Part shown: one piece after another, positions 10,128 to 19,337 of the stretch
Layout: every line of letters starts with the position of its first letter
Numbering within the stretch: the first letter of the stretch is position 1
NCBI RefSeq assembly: GCF_026262505.1
Contig: NC_067208.1
Coordinates: forward strand, 8,875,962 to 8,939,961
Direction of reading: 5' to 3'
DNA from: Trichomonas vaginalis G3
Taxonomy: Eukaryota > Parabasalia > Trichomonadida > Trichomonadidae
DNA length: 64,000 nt
Position numbers and translations under genes: made by a program
Notes under the pieces: generated by a model
The model's database searches: none
What the model saw: the letters and a program-made list of their open reading frames with translations, nothing else
Told to the model about the DNA's origin: nothing

Positions 10128-11219
10128 TTATTTCTTTCTAAGAATTGGAATTGAAAGTTGAACCCTTATATTTTTATGAGGGAGAATAGATGTAACACCT
10201 TTAGAGAAAAATGTATTTCGAAGGCCACCACAAGCACACGAGTTATTGTGGTTAATTTGAGAATAAACATTGGCCAAAGAAGGACATTTAGAGAACACAT
10301 CCTTAATCTCTGTCATTGGCTTCCTCATGAATGGTCTGACGTTAATAGACATCTCTAAAACTGTATTTAGTTCATCACATATGAATTTTGGTATCCTGAG
10401 TGATGAAACACCTAATGTAAGTCGATTTATCCATTCCTTGTAGTCATGGAATGGAAATGTTCCGAAAACTATGTAATATAAAGTAATTCCCATAGACCAT
10501 ATATCTGCTTTGAAAGGATCGAAAGGTTTATCTTCAAATACTTCTGGAGCACGATACAATCGAGTACCAATCCTGTCACAATTGCATAAATTGTCGAAAG
10601 ACTGCGAAAACCCAAAATCTGCTAATTTAACGCGACCGTTCTTATCAACAATTATATTCGATGGCTTAATATCAAGATGGCATAAACCTTGTGAATGGAT
10701 GTATTCAATAACGTTGATAATTTCGTAACAGATTCGAATTAACTCTTGATTCGAGACATTATTGTTGCGTAGATAATTTATGATATCACCATTCTCACAA
10801 TCTTCGAGGATTAAGAAGCACTTATTGTATTCAGTGAAATGATCGTAAAGTTTAATAATATTTGGGTGAGACATTGACGCAAGCGAATTTATTTCATTAT
10901 TAAATGATCTAACTTGAGAGATTACTTTGCATACGAATGTTTGATAATATTTGAGAGAATAAACACGAAGACATTTACCGTAAGCACCTTCACCAATAAA
11001 ATCAAGGGCTTTATAATCATGGTCATGCAGTGTCTTATTGATTTTATCTTTCTCCAAGACACTTACCATACAATAATCTTCAACGATGAAATTGAATACT
11101 TCGAAATCGCAGCCAGAGTCACTTTTTGTTTGAGAATACTCAAATTCATAGAGAAACCGATTTTGAATGATAGTCATATAAAATCTATGTATGATTGAAA
11201 ATCGAATTCCAAAAAACAT
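10128..11219 (-). CDS. Serine/threonine protein kinase, CAMK-like
   Basis: 363 residues with a complete catalytic domain at about 66-310. The Gly-rich loop is IGEGAYGKC (75-83), the VAIK lysine is in FVCKVIS (K98), and the helix-C glutamate is E109. The catalytic loop is HLDIKPSN (181-188), the magnesium motif DFGFS (201-205), and the APE motif RAPEVFE. All key residues are present, so it should be active. The N-terminal 65 residues have no known domain, and the C-terminal tail is basic. The product resembles the large trichomonad CAMK/NIMA-like kinase expansions. Substrate unknown. TCAC directly precedes the ATG. Confidence 0.9.
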   Translation of the reverse strand: MFFGIRFSIIHRFYMTIIQNRFLYEFEYSQTKSDSGCDFEVFNFIVEDYCMVSVLEKDKINKTLHDHDYKALDFIGEGAYGKCLRVYSLKYYQTFVCKVISQVRSFNNEINSLASMSHPNIIKLYDHFTEYNKCFLILEDCENGDIINYLRNNNVSNQELIRICYEIINVIEYIHSQGLCHLDIKPSNIIVDKNGRVKLADFGFSQSFDNLCNCDRIGTRLYRAPEVFEDKPFDPFKADIWSMGITLYYIVFGTFPFHDYKEWINRLTLGVSSLRIPKFICDELNTVLEMSINVRPFMRKPMTEIKDVFSKCPSLANVYSQINHNNSCACGGLRNTFFSKGVTSILPHKNIRVQLSIPILRKK

Positions 11220-11482
11220 GTGATTGGATAATCATTGAAAAAATTCTGAAGGAGATTGCAAACTATCGGTTTTATTAGTGACATAACAGATCCTCAGAGA
11301 TCGTTTAATATAATCTACAGAAAATTTCAGCAGATTAACAATTTTTTACGAAAAATGAAAATTAATTCATTGAAAGTTTGAGAATAAATCAAAATATCAA
11401 AAGAATATTCAACGTAGAAATGAATATCAATTCGTGAAGAAGCCAACTCTTATTTTCATGGAGTTATTGTTTTTGATTTGTT

Positions 11483-11855
11483 AGTAGTAGGGTATGAAGG
11501 GTTTAGTGACTTTTTTTGTAAACGTAAGAATTCATACAATATCGAGCGATTTTTGTATCATTTTTTTTAACATATGAAGTAAAAAATATATGATTCTTAC
11601 GGTTTTTATTCTTACGTTTTTGAATAAATCAAGATTTAAAAATTTTTCAAAATTGTAAGACATTTACACTCAGCCCATACATAATGAAATAAATCATTAA
11701 AAAATTAACATTAATTAAAAATTCATTTTCATCTTTTATAAAAGAAGCTATATATAGATGATGTCAGATATTCCGCGATTAATTAAACATTGTTTAAATC
11801 CTGAATGGGTTAAACTTCAATTTAAAAATGAAGATTGTGAATTTATGAAATGAAT
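11483..11855 (+). repeat. Polinton 1 left terminal inverted repeat (373 bp)
   Basis: Begins AGTAGTAGGGTATGAAGGG. Against the right copy I count three differences: one substitution and two one-base changes in homopolymer runs. The inner part holds the 24-bp promoter-like box (11715-11738) and a short open frame (starting about 11758) with NPEWVKLQFK and EDCE. That motif is shared with the 148-residue protein at the right end. Confidence 0.95.
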
Positions 11856-12170
11856 TATTTGATTCATTCTTTCTTCAATCTCTTCTATTCTTTTTGTTAA
11901 ATCATCAATTTTCATTAATGAGGTGATTCTTGATTGAGGAATAGATTTCAAACTAACCACTCCTTTTATTTTTGAAATTTTGAATCCATCAACTTTAAAC
12001 ATTTTATTCAATTTACACGTTGTCAATTCTTCAAATAATTTTTTATTATTAGCATAATAGTCATTAAATTCTTCAACAGATGAAAAAATTTTTATTTCAG
12101 TAATTGGTTTAACAACGTTTATTTTTTGTTGAACATTTTCACTTTCATTTATTTTTAAAATCGGTTTCAT
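11817..12170 (-). CDS. Small coiled-coil protein of Polinton 1, unknown function
   Basis: 117 residues starting at ATG just inside the left terminal repeat. The last dozen codons lie within the repeat itself. The N-terminal half (FSSVEEFNDYYANNKKLFEE) looks alpha-helical. The C-terminal third (DDLTKRIEEIEERMNQIIHF) is a likely short coiled coil. The gene is divergent from the 78-residue gene at 12,236, and the two share a 65-bp spacer carrying the 24-bp box. I do not recognise the family. Confidence 0.65.
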   Translation of the reverse strand: MKPILKINESENVQQKINVVKPITEIKIFSSVEEFNDYYANNKKLFEELTTCKLNKMFKVDGFKISKIKGVVSLKSIPQSRITSLMKIDDLTKRIEEIEERMNQIIHFINSQSSFLN

Positions 12171-12194
12171 TTATCATTAAATAAAAATTAGAAT

Positions 12195-12218
12195 TAAAAG
12201 ATGAAAATGAATTTTTAA
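12195..12218. promoter_or_regulatory. 24-bp promoter-like box between divergent Polinton genes
   Basis: Reverse complement of a block containing AAATTCATTTTCATCTTTTA. Identical 24-bp copies occur in both terminal repeats (11715-11738 and 33077-33100) and at 12733-12756. Here it sits between the starts of divergent genes at 12170 and 12236. This placement suggests a shared promoter element. That role is inferred from recurrence only. Confidence 0.6.
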
Positions 12219-12235
12219 TTAATATTAAATCAGAA

Positions 12236-12472
12236 ATGGCGGCAGGATTCTTTAAAAAATTATGGGATGGAATTAAGAAAGCTGCGGGTTGGGTTTATAA
12301 AAAGATTATTAAACCCGTTGCAAACTTTTTGGCACCAGTAGCGAAAACGGCAGGAACTATCATAGGTGGAGTATTAGGTACTAAAGAAGGTAATCCGGCG
12401 ATGGGAGCACAAGCTGGTAACGCAATTGGTGGAATAGCTGAAGGAATACTTAATAAAATAGGAGGTAGATAG
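12236..12472 (+). CDS. Small amphipathic/glycine-rich protein of Polinton 1
   Basis: 78 residues. The N-terminus MAAGFFKKLWDGIKKAAGW is a strong amphipathic helix. It is followed by a small-residue hydrophobic stretch (TAGTIIGGVLGTKEGNP). The next gene, on the opposite strand, encodes a protein with the same N-terminal pattern (MAA..FKKLW...K..A). Short membrane-active peptides of this type accompany capsids of related viruses (adenovirus pVI/pX are examples), and that analogy is my inference. It lies directly before the capsid gene. Confidence 0.6.
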   Translation: MAAGFFKKLWDGIKKAAGWVYKKIIKPVANFLAPVAKTAGTIIGGVLGTKEGNPAMGAQAGNAIGGIAEGILNKIGGR

Positions 12473-12496
12473 TGGAAAAATAAATAAATATTATTT

Positions 12497-12712
12497 TTAT
12501 CTTAGTATCGGTTGTAGTCTTTGATAAACTTTTTCTCCTTTATTTAAAACTTCTCTTATTGGGGCAGCTTTTGGTGTTATTGATTCAGCAACGTCACTAA
12601 TTGCTTCTTTATTCTTAAATATCCAATTTGCCCCCTTCTTCAATGTTTCCCAAACTTTACTCGCTCCTCTTTTTACTTTATTCCACAGTTTCTTAAATAT
12701 ATCTGCAGCCAT
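12497..12712 (-). CDS. Small basic amphipathic protein, relative of the 78-residue protein
   Basis: 71 residues starting MAADIFKKLWNKVKRGASK, so the first 19 residues mirror the neighbouring gene at 12,236 while the C-terminal half differs. It is basic, with a predicted helix throughout. It is divergent from the capsid gene, and the 69-bp spacer between them carries the 24-bp box. Function unknown. A minor virion component is plausible. Confidence 0.6.
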   Translation of the reverse strand: MAADIFKKLWNKVKRGASKVWETLKKGANWIFKNKEAISDVAESITPKAAPIREVLNKGEKVYQRLQPILR

Positions 12713-12732
12713 AGTTGATTATTTCATTAAAA

Positions 12733-12756
12733 TTAAAAATTCATTTTCATCTTTTA
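12733..12756. promoter_or_regulatory. 24-bp promoter-like box upstream of the capsid gene
   Basis: Exact copy of the block found in both terminal repeats and at 12195-12218. It lies between the starts at 12712 (minus) and 12782 (plus). A/T-rich leader TTTTTTATTTATTAATAA separates it from the capsid ATG. Confidence 0.6.
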
Positions 12757-12781
12757 ATTTTGATTTTTTATTTATTAATAA

Positions 12782-14422
12782 ATGACGACTAACTATTTGG
12801 TGCCAAACACTAAACCGATTAATGGAAATGTGTTTCATTCATTCGAAAAGATAAATGAAATATTCGCAAAGAATGACGGTAGAAGATATTATAGAGAACT
12901 TGAAAGTTCATGCTATGACTCTGATACTCCATATTTTGATGATAAACAAACTCATTTAAGAATTACAAATCCAGCTCATGATGTGAACCAATTAGGTGAC
13001 ACATATATTAAACGCAAAGTTAAAGCAACTCTTGTTTCAAATAAAGCTTTCACATGTGATGCCGCTTTTAAATGCATGCGTTTATTCGTTGGTTACAAAT
13101 CATCAAATCAAAGCTTTAAACAATTAGAAATAGAAACTGAAAGAGGTGATGCCGGTTATCTTCAGATGGATTGCGCCCGTGAATCTTTCGCATTTGCAAC
13201 ATATAAACCAAAATCAGAAAGGAAAGTTAAAAAGTTTGTTCATTCGTTATATAATAATGTTCAAAAATATGATAACTCAGTATGTGGTAAATATATTGAC
13301 CCTTCAGAAGTTTTCAAGAACGCAAATGAAGAAGTTGATGTCACTTTTGATATGATTATTCCGGTAAATGATTTGTTAGCATTTCAGGCGTTCGATGATT
13401 ATCCTAAATCATTTGGTGATATCATTCTTAAATATTATGTTTTCAGGGATACTTTAGTATTTTGTCAGGTTGACCCGTTAAGAGTTGCTGATTTACAAAA
13501 TTACGTTTATGAAAAGATAACTGATGAAAATTATGAAAAGATTATGAATCATGTTTATAAATATGATCGCAAATTCCAACAAATCGGACTTCCTGCCAAA
13601 TTAATTACAAGCTTAGCCGCTACATCTGCTGACGCAACAGTTGATGACGTTATTATTTCATGCACAAAGATGGAAGTTTTAGAGGATAAATGCATTACAC
13701 CAGGATACAGTTTAATTGAAGAATCAGTTAAAGCAATACCACGTTTATTCAGTAAGGAAGATCCATTCATGATTCCAGCTCAACATATTGACGTTCGTTC
13801 ACTAAATGGAGGTTGCATCACTCCTGAAGGTATCAGCTCAGATTTCTCATACGCTCTTCATAATGTTACAGATGTTGTGTTAACATTTCCGAAGAATGCA
13901 ATGCAAAGAACAGTTTTAGAAAATCCAATGCTTCGAGGTCTTCAGGTCACTATAGATTCCAGAAACTTCCCCGATCAAGCGATGACCACAGTGGGTGACA
14001 TATTCTTTACACGTATGCTTCAAGCTTCTGATTTAGATGGAGTGAATGAATGCACAGAAGAATACGAGGACTCATTAACTAGACCACTGAATGCAGATGA
14101 TGGCACGCCATTAGCTAGAACATGGAAAGACCAAACTTCATTCTTATACACTATTACAGTTCAACGTGATGGAGCGGGTATATTCTTTGATGGATTAGAA
14201 ACTTTCAACTCACAAGTTACAGTACAAGTGAAAGCTTATCCAATCATTCAGGGTGAAAATGACACTTACTGTTCAAAGGTGACAAATCCTCCTCAGGTTT
14301 GGTTTACTAGGACTACATATTGGACATGGACACCGGATGAAGGTTTGAAATATCATCCAACAGGTACACCACCACAGTATAGAAGTTCATATGATGAAAT
14401 ATTGATGAATAGAAATGTTTAA
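12782..14422 (+). CDS. Polinton major capsid protein (double jelly-roll)
   Basis: 546 residues. The central block VDVTFDMIIPVNDLLAFQAF, followed by DDYPKSFGDIILKYYVFRD, is the conserved Polinton capsid motif (IPL..L..F.....P......I.L...R). Length, beta-rich composition and position next to small structural genes also fit. Such proteins form trimers that build an icosahedral shell. The C-terminal part (TYWTWTPDEGLKYHPTGTPP) lacks a recognisable motif. The start is the first ATG after the A/T leader. Confidence 0.8.
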   Translation: MTTNYLVPNTKPINGNVFHSFEKINEIFAKNDGRRYYRELESSCYDSDTPYFDDKQTHLRITNPAHDVNQLGDTYIKRKVKATLVSNKAFTCDAAFKCMRLFVGYKSSNQSFKQLEIETERGDAGYLQMDCARESFAFATYKPKSERKVKKFVHSLYNNVQKYDNSVCGKYIDPSEVFKNANEEVDVTFDMIIPVNDLLAFQAFDDYPKSFGDIILKYYVFRDTLVFCQVDPLRVADLQNYVYEKITDENYEKIMNHVYKYDRKFQQIGLPAKLITSLAATSADATVDDVIISCTKMEVLEDKCITPGYSLIEESVKAIPRLFSKEDPFMIPAQHIDVRSLNGGCITPEGISSDFSYALHNVTDVVLTFPKNAMQRTVLENPMLRGLQVTIDSRNFPDQAMTTVGDIFFTRMLQASDLDGVNECTEEYEDSLTRPLNADDGTPLARTWKDQTSFLYTITVQRDGAGIFFDGLETFNSQVTVQVKAYPIIQGENDTYCSKVTNPPQVWFTRTTYWTWTPDEGLKYHPTGTPPQYRSSYDEILMNRNV

Positions 14423-14429
14423 ATTATAA

Positions 14430-15300
14430 ATTTATTTTTGATTAAATGGATTTAAATTCATCCACCCTTATGAAGAATTAGCAGGAGTATATAATACATA
14501 CATAGATGATATGATTAATGAAGCATTGAGTGATAATAGAAATGCTCTATCTAAGGAAAATTAATGAAAATTCCATATTCTGAATGTTACTTAAATTCAA
14601 TCACTGCAGCAATTGGTAAAAAAATAAAGGTAAAACATTAACGATATTAAAACAAATTATCATTATTGCTAACACTTCCCCCTATTCACATGTGTTAATT
14701 TATATCAACCGTTCAGGTTCACCTTCAGATGATACATTTGAATCTTTAAAGCATTTAATCAAAATTCCAATTATTTATTTATCACAAGAAGAAGCGGAAG
14801 ATTATTTAAAAACTTTTTAATGTATAAAGAATTATATATACAATCAAGAAGCAAGGATTAGAGGATAAAATTATTGATAAACAACGGGATGAATTATTTG
14901 AAACACTTTCTATTTCAAATTTTGATAGAGAATTTTTGCATTCACTCATTTTTCTAGATGATGCAGTGAAATCAAAACTAATAACAAATGAGAAATCATA
15001 TTTTAATCAGTTATTAACTCAATGTCGACACATTCAGTGTTCATTCTTTATGGCTGTTCAATATTTCAAAGCATTAAGCACAAACATTAAATCAAATCTA
15101 TCAACCCTTTTCATTTTCAGTGGGTTTAGTCGTCAACAGTTGAACGTTTGCTTTATCAAGTGAATTTACCAATGAGCATTAATGAACTTTACACACATAT
15201 AGCAATTAGTGAACATGGAAAATAATAGTTGATTTAAATAAAGGAAGTGTTAAATTTGATTAACTTTTTATAATTAATTTTTATTTTTTATTTATAATTA
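14430..15300 (+). pseudogene. Relic of the Polinton genome-packaging ATPase (FtsK/HerA-like)
   Basis: Recognisable pieces include a Walker-B-like LIFLDDA and, after it, LLTQCRHIQCSFFMAVQYF with further text typical of the A32/FtsK-like packaging ATPases. The order (after the capsid gene) suits the family. The gene is broken. Confidence 0.65.
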
Positions 15301-15303
15301 AAC

Positions 15304-15699
15304 ATGACAGAAATAGCAAATCTTCTACAGGTTCCATTAAAACAAGGAACAAACAAAAAGGGTGCATATAATAGAACTATGAAAGTTCCTGATGGAATGA
15401 AAGAATTAGTTCATATTGTTGCTGGTCTTCAAAAAGATGTTAAACAAATGAGAAACGTTTTAACATTACCAGAAGCTCAAGCATATGCCAAACGTCAAGG
15501 TCCAAATTGGGAAGCACACGAAGCAGACATTACGGGTCCAAATGGAAAACCTGATGGTATAAATGAAGTTTTCATTACTGATGGTCAAGGAAATATTAAA
15601 GTCATAAATGGTTACAAATTAACTATAACTGATTATCCTAAACGTAAAGCATATAATGAACGTTATCCTATGCAATTTGATGAAATGGAAAGCTGTTAA
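15304..15699 (+). CDS. Polinton 1 structural-type protein, unrecognised
   Basis: 131 residues starting at ATG after a TTTTTTATTTATAATTAAAC leader like those of its neighbours. Text includes [20 protein letters not shown] (helical), [20 protein letters not shown] and [20 protein letters not shown], which suggests a helical start and a beta-rich remainder. It lies among structural genes, so a minor capsid role is possible. I cannot match it to a named family. It may represent only part of the original gene. Confidence 0.5.
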   Translation: MTEIANLLQVPLKQGTNKKGAYNRTMKVPDGMKELVHIVAGLQKDVKQMRNVLTLPEAQAYAKRQGPNWEAHEADITGPNGKPDGINEVFITDGQGNIKVINGYKLTITDYPKRKAYNERYPMQFDEMESC

Positions 15700-16778
15700 A
15701 CAATACATTGGAGAAGGTGAAAATGGTCCAATTAATTCATACCGTTATAATCCATATTCTTATTTCAATGAAGAATTAAATGCTATTGAAGAGGGACGGA
15801 TGGATTACCACGATATATCTAAACCAGTTTGATGGTCAATATGCAAATATTAGACCCGAAATTTAGCTAAGAAATTCTTTAAGAGTTGCTTTATTCGATC
15901 CAGTTTTCGCAAATGTTAAAGATGAACTTAAACAGCAATTCCAACAATTATATAGCAAGATTGCATCAGGTGCTTTATCTCAAGCATTCAAAGATTTAAT
16001 TAAGAAACCATTATATCAGCAACGAGGTTTAACTTATGATTTAGTTAAGGAATCAGATAAAGAAATTTGAGAAATCAGATGATTATAAGAATGCAATTAA
16101 TGAATATATTCGGTCTATTAATTTCGATGAAATGCTAAAAATCAACTTCATGAAAAAATACAGGAATAATAGATTCAAAGTTCCAGCAAAATAAAAGTTT
16201 AAATATATTTTTTTATTCGAATATTGAGAAGACGTTTCACTAGTCAAAAAACTAACGCAAAAGCAGAGATTACGGTTGGTTATAACGTAAATGATGGATA
16301 AATCACGAATTATTCAAAATGTTAAAGTTAATGTTAGCCCTGAATTAACAAGGTCAGCAACTCAACCAAATTATTAACTCGTGACTTACCGAAGAATGAG
16401 GAGGAGCAAAATAAAGAAGATGGAGACCACAATCATTTTATCTGAACCCGGTAAAGAACCTGTTGAAATTCCCACTTATCCAACATACCGCAAACTTGAT
16501 AACCCATATAAAATAGACATTAATTCTGAATTAATGAAAATTTTACCGTGATATAATAATTAATAATTATGATTCGATAATAAATTTAATTGACCAATCT
16601 GGTTTAATTATTTTACCTTATGAATCATTAATTCACATTATCGCCATTCTTTGTGATGTTCAAGATTCAGACGTTAAGATTCAATTTTTCATAGATGATG
16701 AGGTTTCATGCTGCGGAACAGTTGCAAAAATAAATCCTATAAAGGATATTAGCACAATTAAGATATCAAAGAACGGAA
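15700..16778 (+). pseudogene. Decayed Polinton gene sequence
   Basis: Coding-like text continues on the plus strand after the 131-residue frame (for example ILSEPGKEPVEIPTYPTYRK near 16.4-16.5 kb), but it is broken. Coding-like sequence is also present just beyond the nested element that follows. I cannot assign a function. Confidence 0.4.
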
Positions 16779-18001
16779 TAGTGATGCGAAAAATTCCCAA
16801 ACATATGGGGTTTCTCATATCCCGTCCCCTATCGTTTCCCCAATTCAATTTTTTTTGGAATTTTATTTTTTTCCCGCCCATTTGAATTAAAAATGGGCGA
16901 TTTTCGTTAATGTGATTGAAATATCATAAAATTAATACGTATTTTAGCTAATAATTCTATTTTTATACAATATTCTCTCATTAAATCAACATTTTTTTCT
17001 AATTTTAATTTTTAATTTTTAATTTCTTCATAATTTTAGCGATTTATGCTCATTATTAGCAAATAAATAATATATATAATATACTTATTTCATTTTATTC
17101 AGATAGGTCTTTGGGATTGGGATACCTTGTCCAAATTCAGAGGAAGTTTGAGAGGTTGGGATGGGGTAGCCCATATTCAATTATCCCAAGTGTACTCCAC
17201 GAATTTAAAATTATATTATATTATTGATGACATATCTAAATTTATAGATAAAATTTTCAATGCGTACACAATTTTTTTTGAGAAAATTCTTTTTTTTTAC
17301 TTATTTTCATTCATAAAAGCTCACGTGAACTTAATTAACAACTGAGACATTTCCTATGAAATCATTTAATGCCGTCAAAATAGACATGTCTAAGCTGTTT
17401 TGAGTGACTTTCGCTCGATGTCTGATGCAATATCAGACATCGAGCGAAAGTCTCTCATATTGGCAACACATCCATACGATCAATACTATAGCTACGAATT
17501 ACAAGCCTGTTTGGGCAATTTTTGGCCGAGTTCTGATTTTTCATTAGATCTCGAGCGAAAGTCTCTCAAATTGGCTGCCAGTTCATAAGAGTGAAACTCT
17601 AGCTACGAATTAGAAGCTTGCTTGAGAGACTCTCGCTCGCGTTGGGATCTGCATCAGAACTCGAACGAAAGCCTCTCAAAGTGGTAAGACCTGCTCATTG
17701 TTGAGCAGGAGCTGCGTAATGTGTTCGAGTAGAGTGAGGCTCTTCTAAGATCTTCCTTGTGATTGGAAGAAATTAGAAGAGTCTCACTCTACTATTTTGT
17801 AATTGTATGCCCTGGCCTTTGAGTGACCAGGGCTGCGTAATGAATTCGAGTAGGATTGTACAATAGCTCGGCAAACGCCGAGCAAATTGATATAAACGTA
17901 CATCCCACAAAAAATGGATTGTCAAAATTTATCCCAAATTTTACAAAACCGCAGCGGTTATGACATCCCAGGGCTAAAAAAATTCGGAAACTCGCATCTC
18001 T
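16779..18001. mobile_element. Nested non-autonomous DNA element packed with hairpins
   Basis: About 1.22 kb bounded by direct repeats AACGGAA at 16772-16778 and 18002-18008. The ends are inverted: TAGTGATGCGA at the left against TAGAGATGCGA read inward from the right. The exact end is ambiguous by one base, so the target duplication is 6 or 7 bp. No transposase frame is visible. The left part has a 9-bp hairpin (16875-16899, CGCCCATTT / AAATGGGCG). The right half is the periodic hairpin array. It interrupts coding-like Polinton sequence. I cannot assign a superfamily. Confidence 0.65.
17402..17883. repeat. Periodic hairpin array, modules of about 110 bp
   Basis: Conserved linkers recur at 17491 and 17602 (GCTACGAATTA) and at 17711 and 17832 (GCTGCGTAATG, each followed by TTCGAGTAG), spaced 111, 109 and 121 bp. 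Between them are hairpins of differing sequence: a 21-bp perfect stem at 17406-17426 / 17432-17452, a long imperfect stem around 17620-17680, a short one at 17690-17697 / 17702-17709, a 20-bp stem at 17729-17748 / 17773-17792 with one wobble, and short ones at 17809-17833 and 17866-17883. Stems covary in sequence while linkers stay constant. Function unknown. Confidence 0.75.
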
Positions 18002-18102
18002 AACGGAACAACAACTGAACTTCATTTAACATATAATGATATTTATAATAAAATAGTTGATGAATATAAAATATCACTTGAAAAATTCTTTGTTAAGGCT
18101 AT

Positions 18103-18582
18103 TTAATATTCAAGCATTAACATTATCGAATAATAATCCTTTGAATCATAATCAATAATAATTGACCTTTCACCAGTTTCTATCGTTTGTTTTATTTCTT
18201 TTTGTTCCCCACTATCCGGATCGGTCATTGTAATTGTTTTTGTTATAGTATCAGCTTTATCTTTAACTTCAATCTTTTTTCCATCGGGATATTTAAACCA
18301 AAATTCCAAAAATTCGATATTGTCAATCTGTTCATATTTTAATCTATCAATTACATTTTTAATACCATCTGAAAATCTTATGAAATGGTCATTATATGGG
18401 TTTGATTGAACTAAATTTGAATGAAGTGAAATATAACCTGTTGATGAATATGACACTGACTCATATTTTCTGAAAACACTAAAATTTATAACATGAATGA
18501 ATTTCTTATTCGTTGAATTTATGAATTCTTGAGGTAATCTTATTCTAGTTTTATTTATCACTGGAAAATAACGCTTTACCAT
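18103..18582 (-). CDS. Polinton 1 penton-like (single jelly-roll) candidate
   Basis: 159 residues from the ATG at 18582 (MVKRYFPVINKTRIRLPQEF). The text is beta-rich: SVSYSSTGYISLHSNLVQSN, then NIEFLEFWFKYPDGKKIEV. The pattern of a short basic start, a YISLHSNL strand and a late F.F..PDG(K) strand is reminiscent of Polinton minor capsid (penton) proteins. I assign this only tentatively. The gene is divergent from 18603, with a mere 20 bp between the two start codons. Confidence 0.45.
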   Translation of the reverse strand: MVKRYFPVINKTRIRLPQEFINSTNKKFIHVINFSVFRKYESVSYSSTGYISLHSNLVQSNPYNDHFIRFSDGIKNVIDRLKYEQIDNIEFLEFWFKYPDGKKIEVKDKADTITKTITMTDPDSGEQKEIKQTIETGERSIIIDYDSKDYYSIMLMLEY

Positions 18583-18602
18583 ATTTTTAATCGTAATAAA
18601 AA

Positions 18603-19313
18603 ATGTCAATTATCAATATTATTTCGAATAATAACTGTGAATTAAATTTAACAGTTAGCGGAATTTATAATGTTACTCTCGTTTCTGTGAGTGGTAAATT
18701 TAATCCCATTCTTTTAGACCCTTCAGATTATATATCATTTATTAAAGATGACCATGAAAAAACGTATGATATGTATATAAATAATGTGATAGCGAAATGG
18801 GATATTAACATGATTTTAAGTTATTTAAATGAATCATTTATCGTATGGTATGAAGAAAATTTTAAATCAAAACCCGATAAACTTTTTGAACTTGATGAAA
18901 TATATAACCTTATTAAATTTCCGCTGAAAATTAAATTTTGTACTCCTCATCTTCGTTCATTGTTGGGGATATTAAATTTTGAAAAAGATGTTGGGGATGT
19001 TTTGTATTCTGACACTGGTTCCAATTTCATTTTAATCAAATGTGATAAAGTTAATACCCCAATGAGATTTTCACATCAAACATTAGACCCTAACTCTTAC
19101 CCATCAATACAAAACATTTTATCCATCAACTTAAACACATTTTCTTTATCATATCCGTTTCAATTATCTGGGAATTCATTTATTCTTCATTCAAAAGATT
19201 TATCAAATATTAAATTTAGAATAACTGACCTATTTAATTGTGATTTAGAATTTATGAATGAAATATTATGGCAATTTCAAATAGAGAAAATAGCTGATGA
19301 GATAACGGATTAA
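18603..19313 (+). CDS. Polinton 1 beta-rich protein, possible minor capsid component
   Basis: 236 residues from ATG. Mostly alternating hydrophobic strands (LNLTVSGIYNVTLVSVSGKF; FSLSYPFQLSGNSFILHSKD) with a helical middle (LFELDEIYNLIKF). The last 40 residues (LSNIKFRITDLFNCDLEFMN) resemble the I.F.I.D..G..I.F end strands of jelly-roll capsid-associated proteins. It shares a 20-bp intergenic space with the divergent gene at 18582 and is followed 24 bp later by the fibre gene. A virion role is inferred from context. Confidence 0.5.
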   Translation: MSIINIISNNNCELNLTVSGIYNVTLVSVSGKFNPILLDPSDYISFIKDDHEKTYDMYINNVIAKWDINMILSYLNESFIVWYEENFKSKPDKLFELDEIYNLIKFPLKIKFCTPHLRSLLGILNFEKDVGDVLYSDTGSNFILIKCDKVNTPMRFSHQTLDPNSYPSIQNILSINLNTFSLSYPFQLSGNSFILHSKDLSNIKFRITDLFNCDLEFMNEILWQFQIEKIADEITD

Positions 19314-19337
19314 ATATTTATTTTTAAATCGTAATAA

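Noticed and set aside
17402-17883. CRISPR-like array
   Set aside because: Spacing is about 110 bp, the repeated parts are short linkers, and the variable parts are self-complementary hairpins. There are no cas genes and the host is a eukaryote.
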